DNA of 64,000 nucleotides, from NCBI RefSeq assembly GCF_010686725.1, contig NZ_JAAGWZ010000005.1, positions 124,001 through 188,000 on the forward strand, written 5' to 3'. Shown here piece by piece: positions 8,813-17,381 of this stretch (position 1 is the first letter of the stretch; every line of letters starts with the position of its first letter). This stretch comes from Galbitalea soli (GTDB lineage Bacteria; Actinomycetota; Actinomycetes; Actinomycetales; Microbacteriaceae). Made by a program: the position numbers and the translations under genes. The notes below the pieces were generated by a model. It had not been told where the DNA came from, did not search any database, and saw nothing but the letters and a program-made list of their open reading frames with translations.

Positions 8813-10444
8813 ATGGGTGACCTGTTCGACGGATACAGCTCCACCGTCACGCGCTCGAAGGGTGCACCGGCGTTCGATGAGATGTTCGCGAAGCCGGGGG
8901 CGGCGAGAAAGTCGTACAAGGAGATCCACGCGACGCTCGCGCGGATGACCCAGGAGGAGCTGCGCGGCCGCACCGAGGCCCTCGGTGCCAGCTACCTCGC
9001 GCAGGGCGTCACCTTCGACTTCGCCGGCGAGGAGCGCCCGTTCCCGCTCGACGCCGTTCCCCGGGTGATCGACCAGGCCGAGTGGCTCCACATGGAGGCC
9101 GGCATCAAGCAGCGCGTGCAGGCGCTCGAGCGGTTCCTCGCCGATATCTACGGCCCGCAGCTCGCCGTGCGCGACGGGGTGATCCCGGCCGCGCTCATCA
9201 CCTCCTCCAGCCACTTCCACCGCGAGGCGGCGGGCATCGTGAGCGCGAACGGGGTGCGCATCCAGGTCAGCGGCATCGACCTCATCCGCGATGAGGCCGG
9301 CACCTGGCGCGTGCTCGAAGACAACGTGCGGGTGCCCTCCGGCGTCAGCTACGTCATCTCCAACCGCCGGGTCATGGCGCAGACCCTCCCCGAGCTCTTC
9401 GTCTCCATGCGGGTGCGCCCGGTGGGCGACTACCCGAACCGCCTTCTGCAGGCGCTGCGGGCCTCCGCCCCCGAGGGCGTGGATGATCCCACCGTCGTCG
9501 TGCTCACGCCCGGTGTCTTCAACTCCGCCTACTTCGAGCACACGCTGCTCGCCCGCCTGATGGGCGTCGAGCTCGTCGAGGGTCGCGACCTGTTCTGCTC
9601 CGGTGGCCGGGTGTGGATGCGCACGACGGCCGGTCCCACGCGGGTCGATGTGATCTACCGTCGCGTCGACGACGAGTTCCTCGATCCGCTGCAGTTCCGG
9701 GCCGACTCCATGCTCGGCAGCCCTGGACTCCTCCTGGCCGCCCGTCTCGGCAATGTGACCATCGCGAACGCGGTCGGCAACGGCGTCGCCGACGACAAGC
9801 TCGTCTACACCTACCTGCCCGACCTCATCCGTTACTACCTCGCCGAGGACCCGATCATCCCGAACGTGCACACCTGGCGGCTCGAGGAGCCGGGGGCGCT
9901 CGAGGAGGTGCTCGACCGCCTGGACGAGCTCGTCGTCAAGCCGGTCGACGGCTCGGGCGGCAAGGGTCTCGTCGTCGGCCCGGCCGCGTCGAAGGATGAG
10001 CTCGCGACCCTGCGCACCCGGCTGCTCGCCGACCCCCGAGGGTGGATCGCGCAGCCCGTCGTTCAGCTGTCGACGATCCCCACCCTCGTCGACGACGGGA
10101 TGCGCGCCCGCCACGCCGATCTCCGTCCCTTCGCCGTCAACGACGGCAAAGACGTCTGGGTGCTGCCGGGCGGGCTGACCCGGGTCGCACTGCCGGAGGG
10201 GGAACTCGTCGTCAACAGTTCCCAGGGCGGTGGCTCGAAGGACACCTGGGTCGTGGGGCTCGACCCGTTGCAGACGCCGCGGCACGACATCCAGGGGCTG
10301 GTCGCGGATCAGGCCGCGCCGACGTCGTCGATTCCGATCATCCTCAGCGGCGATCACACGCAGGATCACTCGCCGCTGGACGGCCCCAAGTCGAACGACC
10401 AGGAGCAACAGCAACAGCAGCAGATCGGGGAAGACGCATGCTGA
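8813..10444 (+). CDS. Circularly permuted ATP-grasp type 2 protein
   Basis: This 543-residue protein belongs to the circularly permuted ATP-grasp family (formerly DUF404/DUF407), predicted amide- or peptide-bond-forming ligases with no firmly assigned substrate. Recognisable blocks are HFHREAAG, LEDNVRVPSGVSYV, VVLTPGVFNSAYFEH, the metal/ATP region VDVIYRRVDDEF and the Gly-rich VVKPVDGSGGKGLVVGP. The C-terminal 40 residues are a low-complexity tail with a run of glutamines. The stop overlaps the next ATG by 4 bases or so (ATGCTGA), indicating coupled translation with the alpha-E gene. The family is confident; the reaction is unknown. Confidence 0.88.
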   Translation: MGDLFDGYSSTVTRSKGAPAFDEMFAKPGAARKSYKEIHATLARMTQEELRGRTEALGASYLAQGVTFDFAGEERPFPLDAVPRVIDQAEWLHMEAGIKQRVQALERFLADIYGPQLAVRDGVIPAALITSSSHFHREAAGIVSANGVRIQVSGIDLIRDEAGTWRVLEDNVRVPSGVSYVISNRRVMAQTLPELFVSMRVRPVGDYPNRLLQALRASAPEGVDDPTVVVLTPGVFNSAYFEHTLLARLMGVELVEGRDLFCSGGRVWMRTTAGPTRVDVIYRRVDDEFLDPLQFRADSMLGSPGLLLAARLGNVTIANAVGNGVADDKLVYTYLPDLIRYYLAEDPIIPNVHTWRLEEPGALEEVLDRLDELVVKPVDGSGGKGLVVGPAASKDELATLRTRLLADPRGWIAQPVVQLSTIPTLVDDGMRARHADLRPFAVNDGKDVWVLPGGLTRVALPEGELVVNSSQGGGSKDTWVVGLDPLQTPRHDIQGLVADQAAPTSSIPIILSGDHTQDHSPLDGPKSNDQEQQQQQQIGEDAC

Positions 10445-11364
10445 GCCGCATCGCAGAGAGCCTGTTCTGGATCGGGCGGTACATCGAGCGCTCCGACGGC
10501 ACGGCCCGCATCCTCGATGTGCACCTCCAGCTGCTGCTCGAAGACCCGTGGATCGAAGAGAACCTCGCCTGCCGCTCGCTGCTGAGCGTGATGGGCAGCA
10601 CCATCCCCGACACCGATCTCACCCGGGCCGACGTGCTGCAGCTGCTCGCCGTGGACCGCACGCAGCCCGCCTCGATCGCCTACTCCCTCAATGCCGCGCG
10701 CGAGAACGCCCGGCGCGCGCGCGAGGTCATCTCCACCGAGCTGTGGGAGGTGCTGAACACGACGCGCGCCCGCATGCCGCGCAAGGTGTCGAGCGACAAG
10801 GTGCACGAGTTCTTCGGCTGGGTGCGCGAGCGGTCGGCGCTCGCCGTGGGCATCATCGAGTCGGCGACCAGCCGCGACGAGGCCTGGAGCTTCTTCACCC
10901 TGGGTCGCAGCATCGAGCGCGCCGACATGACCGCGCGACTGCTGGCGACCCGCTCGCTCACCGAGGCGAGCGGGCCCTCCTGGACCACCATCCTGCGCAG
11001 CGTCGGCGCCTACGAGGCCTACCTCCGCACCTATCGCGGCATGCCGAGCGCCCGCAACGCGGCCGAGTTCCTGCTGCTCGACCGCCTCTTCCCGCGCAGC
11101 ATCCTGTTCTCGGTCACGCGCGCAGAGCAGTGCATGCGCGACATCGAGCCGCGCACCGACCGGGTCGGCGTCAGCGATCAGGCCCTCCGCCTGCTCGGTC
11201 AGATCCGCAGCGAACTGGAGTTCCGGCCCATCGTCGAGATCCTCGACGACCTCACCCGGCACATGGACAACGTGCAGCTGGCCACGAGCGCCGCCTCGGA
11301 GGCGATCCGCCAGCGCTACTTCCCGACCAACGCCGCGCCGAGCTGGGTGCGTGAGAACTCGTGA
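10438..11364 (+). CDS. Alpha-E domain protein (DUF403)
   Basis: Helical protein of 308 residues that nearly always occurs next to, or fused with, circularly permuted ATP-grasp ligases. It begins with the family signature MLSRIAESLFWIGRYIERSD and has repeated motifs such as FFTLGRSIERADMTARLL. Its role is not established; it has been proposed as a partner of the ligase in making a small peptide or modifying a protein. It overlaps both neighbours, so the three genes form one tight operon. Confidence 0.88.
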   Translation: MLSRIAESLFWIGRYIERSDGTARILDVHLQLLLEDPWIEENLACRSLLSVMGSTIPDTDLTRADVLQLLAVDRTQPASIAYSLNAARENARRAREVISTELWEVLNTTRARMPRKVSSDKVHEFFGWVRERSALAVGIIESATSRDEAWSFFTLGRSIERADMTARLLATRSLTEASGPSWTTILRSVGAYEAYLRTYRGMPSARNAAEFLLLDRLFPRSILFSVTRAEQCMRDIEPRTDRVGVSDQALRLLGQIRSELEFRPIVEILDDLTRHMDNVQLATSAASEAIRQRYFPTNAAPSWVRENS

Positions 11365-12206
11365 ACCGACTCAGAATCAAGCACACCACCGGCTTCCACT
11401 ACGAGGGCGACGTCACCGCCTCCTACAACGAGGCGAGGATGCTCCCCGCCTCCAGCGACGGACAACTCGTGTTGTTCTCCCACCTCGACATCCTCCCCAT
11501 CTCGAGCCAGCACTCCTACGTCGACTACTGGGGCACCCGGGTGTCCTCCTTCGACATCCTCACGCCGCACCGCGAGCTCGCGCTGACGGCGACGAGTCTC
11601 GTCGAGGTGCGCCCGCGCGAGCATCCGAGTCACGACCTCAGCTGGGACGACCTGGCCGTGGCCGCCGCGACCTCCACCGAGTACGTGGAGCAGTTGAAGC
11701 AGACGCGTCGCACCGAACCGCCCTCGGAGGTCGCCGAGCAGGCGGCCGAGATCGCGGCGACGGCGTCCGGTCCCTGCGACGCCGGACTGAAGATCTGCAC
11801 CATGATCGGCGAGGCCGTGGAGTACATGCAGGGCGTGACCGGGGTGCACACGACGGCCACCGAGGCGTGGGCCGTGCGCAAGGGCGTCTGCCAGGACATC
11901 GCGCACCTCGCCCTGGGCGCACTGCGGTCGGTGGGCATCCCCGCCCGCTATGTCTCCGGCTACCTGCACCCCCGACCGAACGCGGCCATCGGCGAGACCG
12001 TGGTCGGCGAGTCGCACGCCTGGGTGGAGTGGTTCTGCGGGAGCTGGCGCGGTTTCGACCCTACGAACCTCATCGACATCGGCGACCGGCACGTCACCGT
12101 CGGCCACGGTCGCGACTACAACGACGTCGCCCCGCTGCGCGGGGTGTACGCCGGGCCGCATGCCTCGCAGTTGTTCGTCACGGTGCAGATCACGCGCGAG
12201 GCCTGA
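11361..12206 (+). CDS. Transglutaminase-like cysteine peptidase/transferase
   Basis: Transglutaminase-fold protein of 281 residues with an N-terminal beta-rich transglutaminase domain (about 1-90) and a core with an intact triad: Cys177 in KGVCQDIAH, His219 in GESHAWVEW and Asp233 in GFDPTN. It ends the ATP-grasp/alpha-E operon and overlaps the preceding stop by 4 bases. In this gene context the enzyme is thought to process or cross-link the product of the ligase. No signal peptide is visible, so it should act in the cytoplasm. The substrate is unknown. Confidence 0.88.
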   Translation: MNRLRIKHTTGFHYEGDVTASYNEARMLPASSDGQLVLFSHLDILPISSQHSYVDYWGTRVSSFDILTPHRELALTATSLVEVRPREHPSHDLSWDDLAVAAATSTEYVEQLKQTRRTEPPSEVAEQAAEIAATASGPCDAGLKICTMIGEAVEYMQGVTGVHTTATEAWAVRKGVCQDIAHLALGALRSVGIPARYVSGYLHPRPNAAIGETVVGESHAWVEWFCGSWRGFDPTNLIDIGDRHVTVGHGRDYNDVAPLRGVYAGPHASQLFVTVQITREA

Positions 12207-12216
12207 GCCCCGCGCG

Positions 12217-13818
12217 TCACGCCTTCGCGGCCGCCGCCTCGCGTTCCTTCGCCCGGAGGTCCTTGCGCAGGATCTTGCCCGAGGTGGTCTTCGGCACGAC
12301 GTCGATGAACTCGACGCGGCGCACCTTCTCGTGCGGCGCGACGCGCTCTGCGACGTAGGCGATGACGTCGTCGGCCGTGAGCGCCGCGCCCGCCTGCACC
12401 ACCACGAAGGCCTTCGGGATCTCCTGCGCGTCGTCGTCGGGCACCCCGATCACGGCCGCGTCTGCGATCTCCGGGTGCCCCAGCAGCACGGCCTCGAGCA
12501 CGGCGGGCGCCACCTGGTAGCCCTTGTATTTGATGAGTTCCTTCAGCCGGTCGACGACGTAGTAGGTTCCGTCGGCGGCGACGGTCGCGATGTCGCCCGT
12601 GTGCAGCCAGCCGTCCGGCTCGAGGGTCGCGGTCGTCGCCTCCGCGTTGTGCAGGTAGCCGAGCATCACGTTCGGCCCGCGCACGAGCAGCTCGCCCGGA
12701 GCGCTCACCCCCTCCTCCGGCATCGGGATGTCGGCGCCCGTCTCCACATCGACGAGCCGGCACTCCACGTTGGGGAGCGGCACGCCGATGCTGTCGAGCG
12801 AGATGTCGTCGCGCTCGACGGGGATGGCGTGCGAGACGGGGCTGAGCTCGGTCATCCCGTAGCCCTGCCGCACCCGGCAGCGCAGCCGGTCGGCGACGAG
12901 TCCGGCGAGGGTCGCGTCGAGCGGGGCGGCCCCCGAGAAGATCACGTCGATCGAGGAGACGTCGTATTGGTCGACGATGGGGTGCTTCGCGAGCGCCACC
13001 GCGATGGGCGGGGCGATGAAGACCCAGGTGCAGCGCTGCTCGCTGATGTTGCGCAGAAACTCCGGCAGGTCGAAGCGCGGCATCGTGACGAGACTCGCCC
13101 GCTGCTTGATCGCGTAGTTGAGCAGCACGGTCAGTCCGTAGATGTGGAAGAAGGGCAGCACCGCGAGCACGCGGTCGGATCGCGTGAGGCCGATTACCAT
13201 GCCCGACTGCACGACGTTGGCGACGAGGTTGCGATGGCTGAGCATGACGCCCTTCGGGCGACCCGTGGTGCCGGAGGAGTAGGGCAGCACGGCGATCTGG
13301 GTGGCCGGATCGAGGTGCACCTCCGGGGCGGGCGCGCCCTGCGCGATGAGGTCGCGAAGCGAGGGATGACCGTCCGCCCCGTCCATCACCACCAGGTGCT
13401 CCGCATCCAGGCCGACCGCCGCTGCGGCCTCCGCTGCGTGGCCCAGCAGGGGTGACACGGTGAACAGCCAGTGGGCATCCGCATCGCGCAGCTGGTTCGC
13501 GATCTCGTCGGCGGTGTACAGCGAGTTGATGGTGGTGACGATGCACCCGGCCCGGAGGATTCCGTGGAAGACGATCGCGAAGGCGGGGGCGTTCGGGCAG
13601 AGCAGGCCGACGACGGTGCCGGGGGTCGCCCCCCGCGCGGCGAGGGCGCCCGCGACCGCGTCGATCTGGGCGACGAACTGGCGGTAGGAGACCTGATTCC
13701 CCGTCGGGCCGTCGATGAGGACGACTCGATCGAGGTCCTCCTCGGCGAGGTCGCCGAACAGGAAGTCGTAGACGCTCTGGTCGGGGATGGTTGCGTCGGG
13801 GTAGGTCGTGCTCGGCAT
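12217..13818 (-). CDS. Acyl-CoA synthetase, 4-coumarate-CoA ligase-like
   Basis: ANL-superfamily adenylating enzyme of 533 residues that would activate a carboxylic acid, probably aromatic or fatty, as acyl-AMP and transfer it to CoA. The P-loop-like motif SSGTTGRPKGVMLSHRN, the adenine motif GYGMTELSPVSH, the TGD block WLHTGDIATV, the hinge DRLKELIKYKGYQV and the catalytic lysine in TTSGKILRKDL are all intact. Acid specificity cannot be read with confidence. It is a single gene, 10 bases from the convergent transglutaminase gene, with a 33-base palindrome about 140 bases upstream of its start. Confidence 0.85.
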   Translation of the reverse strand: MPSTTYPDATIPDQSVYDFLFGDLAEEDLDRVVLIDGPTGNQVSYRQFVAQIDAVAGALAARGATPGTVVGLLCPNAPAFAIVFHGILRAGCIVTTINSLYTADEIANQLRDADAHWLFTVSPLLGHAAEAAAAVGLDAEHLVVMDGADGHPSLRDLIAQGAPAPEVHLDPATQIAVLPYSSGTTGRPKGVMLSHRNLVANVVQSGMVIGLTRSDRVLAVLPFFHIYGLTVLLNYAIKQRASLVTMPRFDLPEFLRNISEQRCTWVFIAPPIAVALAKHPIVDQYDVSSIDVIFSGAAPLDATLAGLVADRLRCRVRQGYGMTELSPVSHAIPVERDDISLDSIGVPLPNVECRLVDVETGADIPMPEEGVSAPGELLVRGPNVMLGYLHNAEATTATLEPDGWLHTGDIATVAADGTYYVVDRLKELIKYKGYQVAPAVLEAVLLGHPEIADAAVIGVPDDDAQEIPKAFVVVQAGAALTADDVIAYVAERVAPHEKVRRVEFIDVVPKTTSGKILRKDLRAKEREAAAAKA

Positions 13819-13953
13819 GATCGGCTATCTCCTTTGACAGACGGGGCTCTCACTCACCTTCTCACCCCGGCGGAGTTTTGCGGTCAACTCGGGGCAACTC
13901 GGAAGGAATGGCGGCGAATTCCGGTGCCGCGTCGCACGTCCGAGGTGCGTCAT

Positions 13954-13986
13954 AAGTGCGAATAGCGATCGCTCTTATTTGCACTT
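13954..13986. promoter_or_regulatory. 33-base imperfect palindrome centred on GCGATCGC
   Basis: Outer arms AAGTGC (13954-13959) and GCACTT (13981-13986) flank AT-richer inner arms and a perfect GCGATCGC centre (13965-13972). It lies between the end of ald and the start of the acyl-CoA ligase. It could be an operator for the ligase gene or the terminator hairpin of ald; there is no clear U-run, which favours an operator. Confidence 0.4.
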
Positions 13987-14021
13987 AGCGCCGTAAGTGA
14001 AAGTAAGCGGCGCCTGTTCTT

Positions 14022-15137
14022 CTACGCCGCGGCCTCCGCGACGCTCACGAGCGGCAGCCCGAGCGCCTCGGCGACGCCCGCGTTGGTCACGGCACCGGCG
14101 TGCACGTTGAGGCCCTTCGCGAGGGCGGCATCGTCGGCGACGGCCTTCTTCCAGCCCTTGTCGGCGATGGCGAGCACGTAGGGCAGGGTCGCGTTGGTGA
14201 GCGCGGCCGTCGAGGTCTCCGGCACGGCGCCGGGCATGTTGGCGACGCAGTAGTACAGCGAGTCGTGCACGGCGAAGGTGGGGTCGTCGTGGGTGGTCGC
14301 GCGGCTGCCCTCGAAGCATCCGCCCTGGTCGATCGCGATGTCGACGAGCACGGAGCCCGGCTTCATGCCCGCGACCATCTCGTCGGTGACGAGCTTGGGC
14401 GCCTTCTCGCCGGGGATCAGCACCGAGCCGATCACGAGGTCGGCGTCGCGCACCTGGGCGGCCACCTCGTAGGGGGAGGAGTGGCGCGTCTGGATCGCAC
14501 CGTTCCACCGCGCCTCGAGGGTGCGCAGGCGGGCGAGAGAGACGTCGATGACGGTCACGTCGGCGCCCATGCCGAGGGCGTTCGCGGCGGCGTGCTCCCC
14601 GGCGACCCCGCCGCCGATCACGACGACCTTCGCCTTGCGCGTACCGGCGACGCCGCCCAGCAGAACGCCGCGGCCACCGGATGCCCGCATCAGGTGATAC
14701 GCACCGACCTGGATCGACAACCGCCCGGCGACCTCGCTCATGGGCGAGAGCAGCGGCAGGCTGCGGTCGGCGAGCTGAACCGTCTCGTAGGCGATCGCCG
14801 TGGTGCCCGAGGCCAGCAGGGCGTCGGTGCACTCGCGCGAGGCGGCGAGGTGGAGGTAGGTGAAGAGCACCTGCCCGGCGCGCATGCGCGAGTACTCGGC
14901 GGCGATCGGCTCCTTCACCTTGAGGAGGAGGTCGGCGGAGGCCCATACCTCGTCGGCCGTCGGCAGCACGGTCGCGCCGGCGGCGGTGTAATCGTCGTCG
15001 GAGATGCGGGATCCGACTCCGGCGCCCGCCTCGACGACGACCTCGTGACCGCGCACGACGAGCGCGTGAACACCCGCCGGGGTGATCGCGACCCGGTTCT
15101 CGTTGTTCTTGATCTCGGTGGGGATTCCGACGCGCAT
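14022..15137 (-). CDS. ald: Alanine dehydrogenase
   Basis: NAD-dependent enzyme that reversibly deaminates L-alanine to pyruvate and ammonia. The 371-residue length equals the family norm. [20 protein letters not shown] is the conserved N-terminus and fixes the start. The catalytic lysine is in LLKVKEPI, the histidine in TYLHLA, and the nucleotide-binding fold in [21 protein letters not shown]. It is divergent from the Lrp/AsnC-type gene and its 12-base inverted repeat, as in other actinobacteria where an AldR-like protein controls ald. The ancestral divergent partner is now represented next to it only by a truncated copy. Confidence 0.93.
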   Translation of the reverse strand: MRVGIPTEIKNNENRVAITPAGVHALVVRGHEVVVEAGAGVGSRISDDDYTAAGATVLPTADEVWASADLLLKVKEPIAAEYSRMRAGQVLFTYLHLAASRECTDALLASGTTAIAYETVQLADRSLPLLSPMSEVAGRLSIQVGAYHLMRASGGRGVLLGGVAGTRKAKVVVIGGGVAGEHAAANALGMGADVTVIDVSLARLRTLEARWNGAIQTRHSSPYEVAAQVRDADLVIGSVLIPGEKAPKLVTDEMVAGMKPGSVLVDIAIDQGGCFEGSRATTHDDPTFAVHDSLYYCVANMPGAVPETSTAALTNATLPYVLAIADKGWKKAVADDAALAKGLNVHAGAVTNAGVAEALGLPLVSVAEAAA

Positions 15138-15239
15138 GGCGACTCCTCGGTGACGGCGGTGCTGACGGTGGCGGACGGGCCGGGCTCGTGGTCGGGCCGC
15201 ACCCCTAGATGCGGCCCGATTGCTGCAATGGTCGCAGAA

Positions 15240-15461
15240 CATCCGAACGATGCCCAGATCGGGCGAAGAACCTTCGGTAAGGTCATCCCAGTACGAAGGT
15301 TCTTCTGCGAGAGGCGGTATTTCGGTGGCACAGGCACACGATCTTCGCGAGGGGGCGGTGCTCGACGATATCGACCGCCGGATTCTGGCCGCGCTGGCCG
15401 ACGACGCGCGGCTGTCGAACGCCCAGCTGGCCGCCGCGGTGGGCATCGCCCAGTCGACCGC
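15240..15461. repeat. 222-base direct duplication, copy 1 (truncated lrp 5' region)
   Basis: This stretch matches 17160-17381 at 218 of 222 positions by direct reading. It contains the lrp operator and the first third of the lrp coding region. The homology ends abruptly after CAGTCGACCGC, where unrelated sequence begins. Confidence 0.95.
15265..15305. promoter_or_regulatory. 12-base inverted repeat, ald-side copy (Lrp/AsnC operator candidate)
   Basis: GAAGAACCTTCG (15265-15276) and CGAAGGTTCTTC (15294-15305) are perfect inverted repeats 17 bases apart. The element sits about 130 bases upstream of the ald start and is kept intact in the second copy in front of the functional lrp gene. It is the natural candidate for binding by the Lrp/AsnC regulator. 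Confidence 0.6.
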
Positions 15462-15567
15462 CTGGGGTCGCGCGAAATGCCCGCCGGGATGCTTCGCAAA
15501 TACGGGCGCAGTCCTCGCTGGGCCCGTCGTGATGGCCCGAGGGTCGCGGGCTATCAGCAGTCACTAG
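15325..15567 (+). pseudogene. Truncated 5' fragment of the Lrp/AsnC regulator
   Basis: From the GTG at 15325 the frame encodes the first 46 residues of the regulator (MAQAHDLREGAVLDDIDRRI onward) up to IAQSTA, then runs into unrelated residues and stops at 15567. The helix-turn-helix is cut before its recognition helix is complete and the whole ligand-binding domain is missing, so it cannot work as a regulator. It is the left relic of the duplication. Its operator may still serve ald. Confidence 0.8.
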
Positions 15568-15950
15568 AACGAGATTCCGCCGTTGCCGATAGTTGGCAGA
15601 AATGGGATGAGAGAGGGTGCGTTGCCCCATCCGAAGACGTACGCATCAACAAGCGCCAATGCGAGCGCGACGCCCCAGCGAATCCACCACGGCCTAACCC
15701 AGGGCGGGACCGCAACAGCCGCGAACACAAGCCCTGAACAAGCCACCGCCAAGACGACCCCGAGCGCGTATCCGAGTTCCAGAGAACTCGCGGTCGGCCC
15801 CCAGCATCCGCCGAATCCGCACCACCCCAGCCGGGCGGCAAACCACAGCGGATAGCCGATCAGCAGTGCCACGGGGACAGTCCAGAACAGATTGACGGCG
15901 GCAATGCTGAAGCCCCGTGGTTTGCTTTCCCGAGCGGTCGAATCAGCCAA
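15564..15950 (-). CDS. Small multi-pass membrane protein, unknown
   Basis: A 128-residue protein with about four predicted membrane segments (for example FWTVPVALLIGYPLWFAA and LGVVLAVACSGLVFAAVAV). I do not recognise the family. Its start overlaps the end of the adjacent beta-repeat gene by 8 bases, so they were probably one transcription unit. It lies inside the segment flanked by the lrp duplication, where base composition is less GC-rich than the surroundings, suggesting it arrived with that segment. Confidence 0.55.
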   Translation of the reverse strand: MADSTARESKPRGFSIAAVNLFWTVPVALLIGYPLWFAARLGWCGFGGCWGPTASSLELGYALGVVLAVACSGLVFAAVAVPPWVRPWWIRWGVALALALVDAYVFGWGNAPSLIPFLPTIGNGGISF

Positions 15951-16958
15951 GGTTCACGGCTCCCGATGTTGCGAATGAGCCGGCCTGTATCGATGCGCCG
16001 AGCGAGGAGGTGCCATTCACTATGACCTTTCCCGGGGTTTGAAGCAGCACCTTGACCTTCGGGTCGATTGTCGTCGCCGCGGAGAAGGCCAAGTCCTTAT
16101 TGGTTGAGCCGCCCCCCTCGACCTTGATGGTCAGGGTGTGGGTCGCGCCGTCCCCTGAGGCAACATTGAGCCCACTTGCAGTCGAGAACTTGCCCACGAT
16201 GAGTGTCAGGTCCCCCCTGAGGGATAGCGTCATTCCTTGAAGAGTAACTCCCGCGCATGAGCTGGCAGATGGTCGTGCATCTACGAAGAGATCACTCATT
16301 ATGGATGCAGTGGATCCGTTCACGCTGGAGCTCCACGGCGCCATGGTGCAGCCCGGGTTGCTGGTGAGGCCTTGGGACCAGGAGGGGGCGGCGTTGGCCG
16401 ACGCGGTCCTGTTCATCCATTGCTTCCAGGTGATCGCCGATGAGGGGAGGGAGCCGACCGTGAACGAGGGGTACGGCCCGACAAGTGGCCTTGGCACCGG
16501 CACTCTCGCCGAGATGGTTCCGGTGACCGAGCCATTCGCTGCCAGTGCCTCCTGCTGCAAACCGTCGATCACCGTGAATGTTCCGTTCGTCGAGACAGAT
16601 CCCCCAATCTTCGCGGTGGATTGGAATCGAACATTGCCAGCTGCGAAGACAGAGCCCAGCACTTGAGGTCTTGCATCCATGACTATCGTCCCGCCGGCGT
16701 AGATGTCCCCAGCAATGCGGCAATTGTTGGTGAGGTGGATGTTGCCGGCGGCGAATACCGAACCGGCGACGCGCACATCTGAGTTGCACTCGAAGTCTCC
16801 ACCGGTCACGACATTGCCGTTATTCACATGTAGCTGATTGGTGAGAGAGACCGATGCAGCGGAACTGACTGCCGTCTGCCAACCATCGATGACAGTATCA
16901 ACGCCGCCAGTCCCATAGCACCGATCGCGCTCACCCGTAAAACCTTCAGCTTCCTCAC
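15943..16958 (-). pseudogene. Secreted beta-repeat (bactofilin-like) protein, apparently frameshifted
   Basis: A GTG at 16956-16958, preceded by GAGGGAAAG, opens a frame encoding a clear membrane anchor (RKLKVLRVSAIGAMGLAALI) that stops at 16824. The adjacent frame, open from about 16965 down to 15943, carries the body: WQTAVSSAASVSLTNQLHVN leading into repeats such as NNGNVVTGGDFECNSDV, AGSVFAAGNIHLTNNC and GSVFAAGNVRFQ that resemble the short beta-helical repeats of bactofilin-like polymer-forming proteins. Joining the frames near 16880 (net one base missing) gives about 338 residues with an N-terminal anchor. Without the join, translation could begin only at the GTG at 16827 and would lack the export signal. 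A sequencing error is possible. Confidence 0.65.
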
Positions 16959-17159
16959 CTTTCCCTCAAGCAATTTCCGAGAGATTATTAGGAAAGAATC
17001 ACGTTCGCAATCACCCGGTTGGGGGGACGACGCCATGGCGATTGTTGATGTGGAATGAGCCACGCTGGCCAGGATCCACCTCGGCGGTGCCGAGACTCTG
17101 CATCGCTCCAATCGTTCGTGTCGGGCGACAAGAGTGTCACCGGCCCATGGGCGCGGCCG

Positions 17160-17381
17160 CATCCGAACGATGCCCAGATCGAGCGAAGAACCTTCGGTAA
17201 GGTCATCCTAGTACGAAGGTTCTTCTGTGAGAGGCGGTATTTCGGTGGCACAGGCACACGATCTTCGCGAGGGGGCGGTGCTCGACGACATCGACCGCCG
17301 GATTCTGGCCGCGCTGGCCGACGACGCGCGGCTGTCGAACGCCCAGCTGGCCGCCGCGGTGGGCATCGCCCAGTCGACCGC
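17160..17381. repeat. 222-base direct duplication, copy 2 (start of intact lrp)
   Basis: This copy matches 15240-15461 with four substitutions (at 17182, 17209, 17228 and 17289). It runs into the intact regulator gene, while its left flank is unrelated to the ald upstream region. The 1.7 kb between the copies is therefore an insertion that duplicated the target or arrived by recombination. Confidence 0.95.
17185..17225. promoter_or_regulatory. 12-base inverted repeat upstream of lrp
   Basis: GAAGAACCTTCG (17185-17196) and CGAAGGTTCTTC (17214-17225) are perfectly complementary and 17 bases apart. The right arm ends 19 bases before the likely GTG start, consistent with autoregulation by the encoded Lrp/AsnC protein. 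The inner spacer differs by one base from the ald-side copy. Confidence 0.6.
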
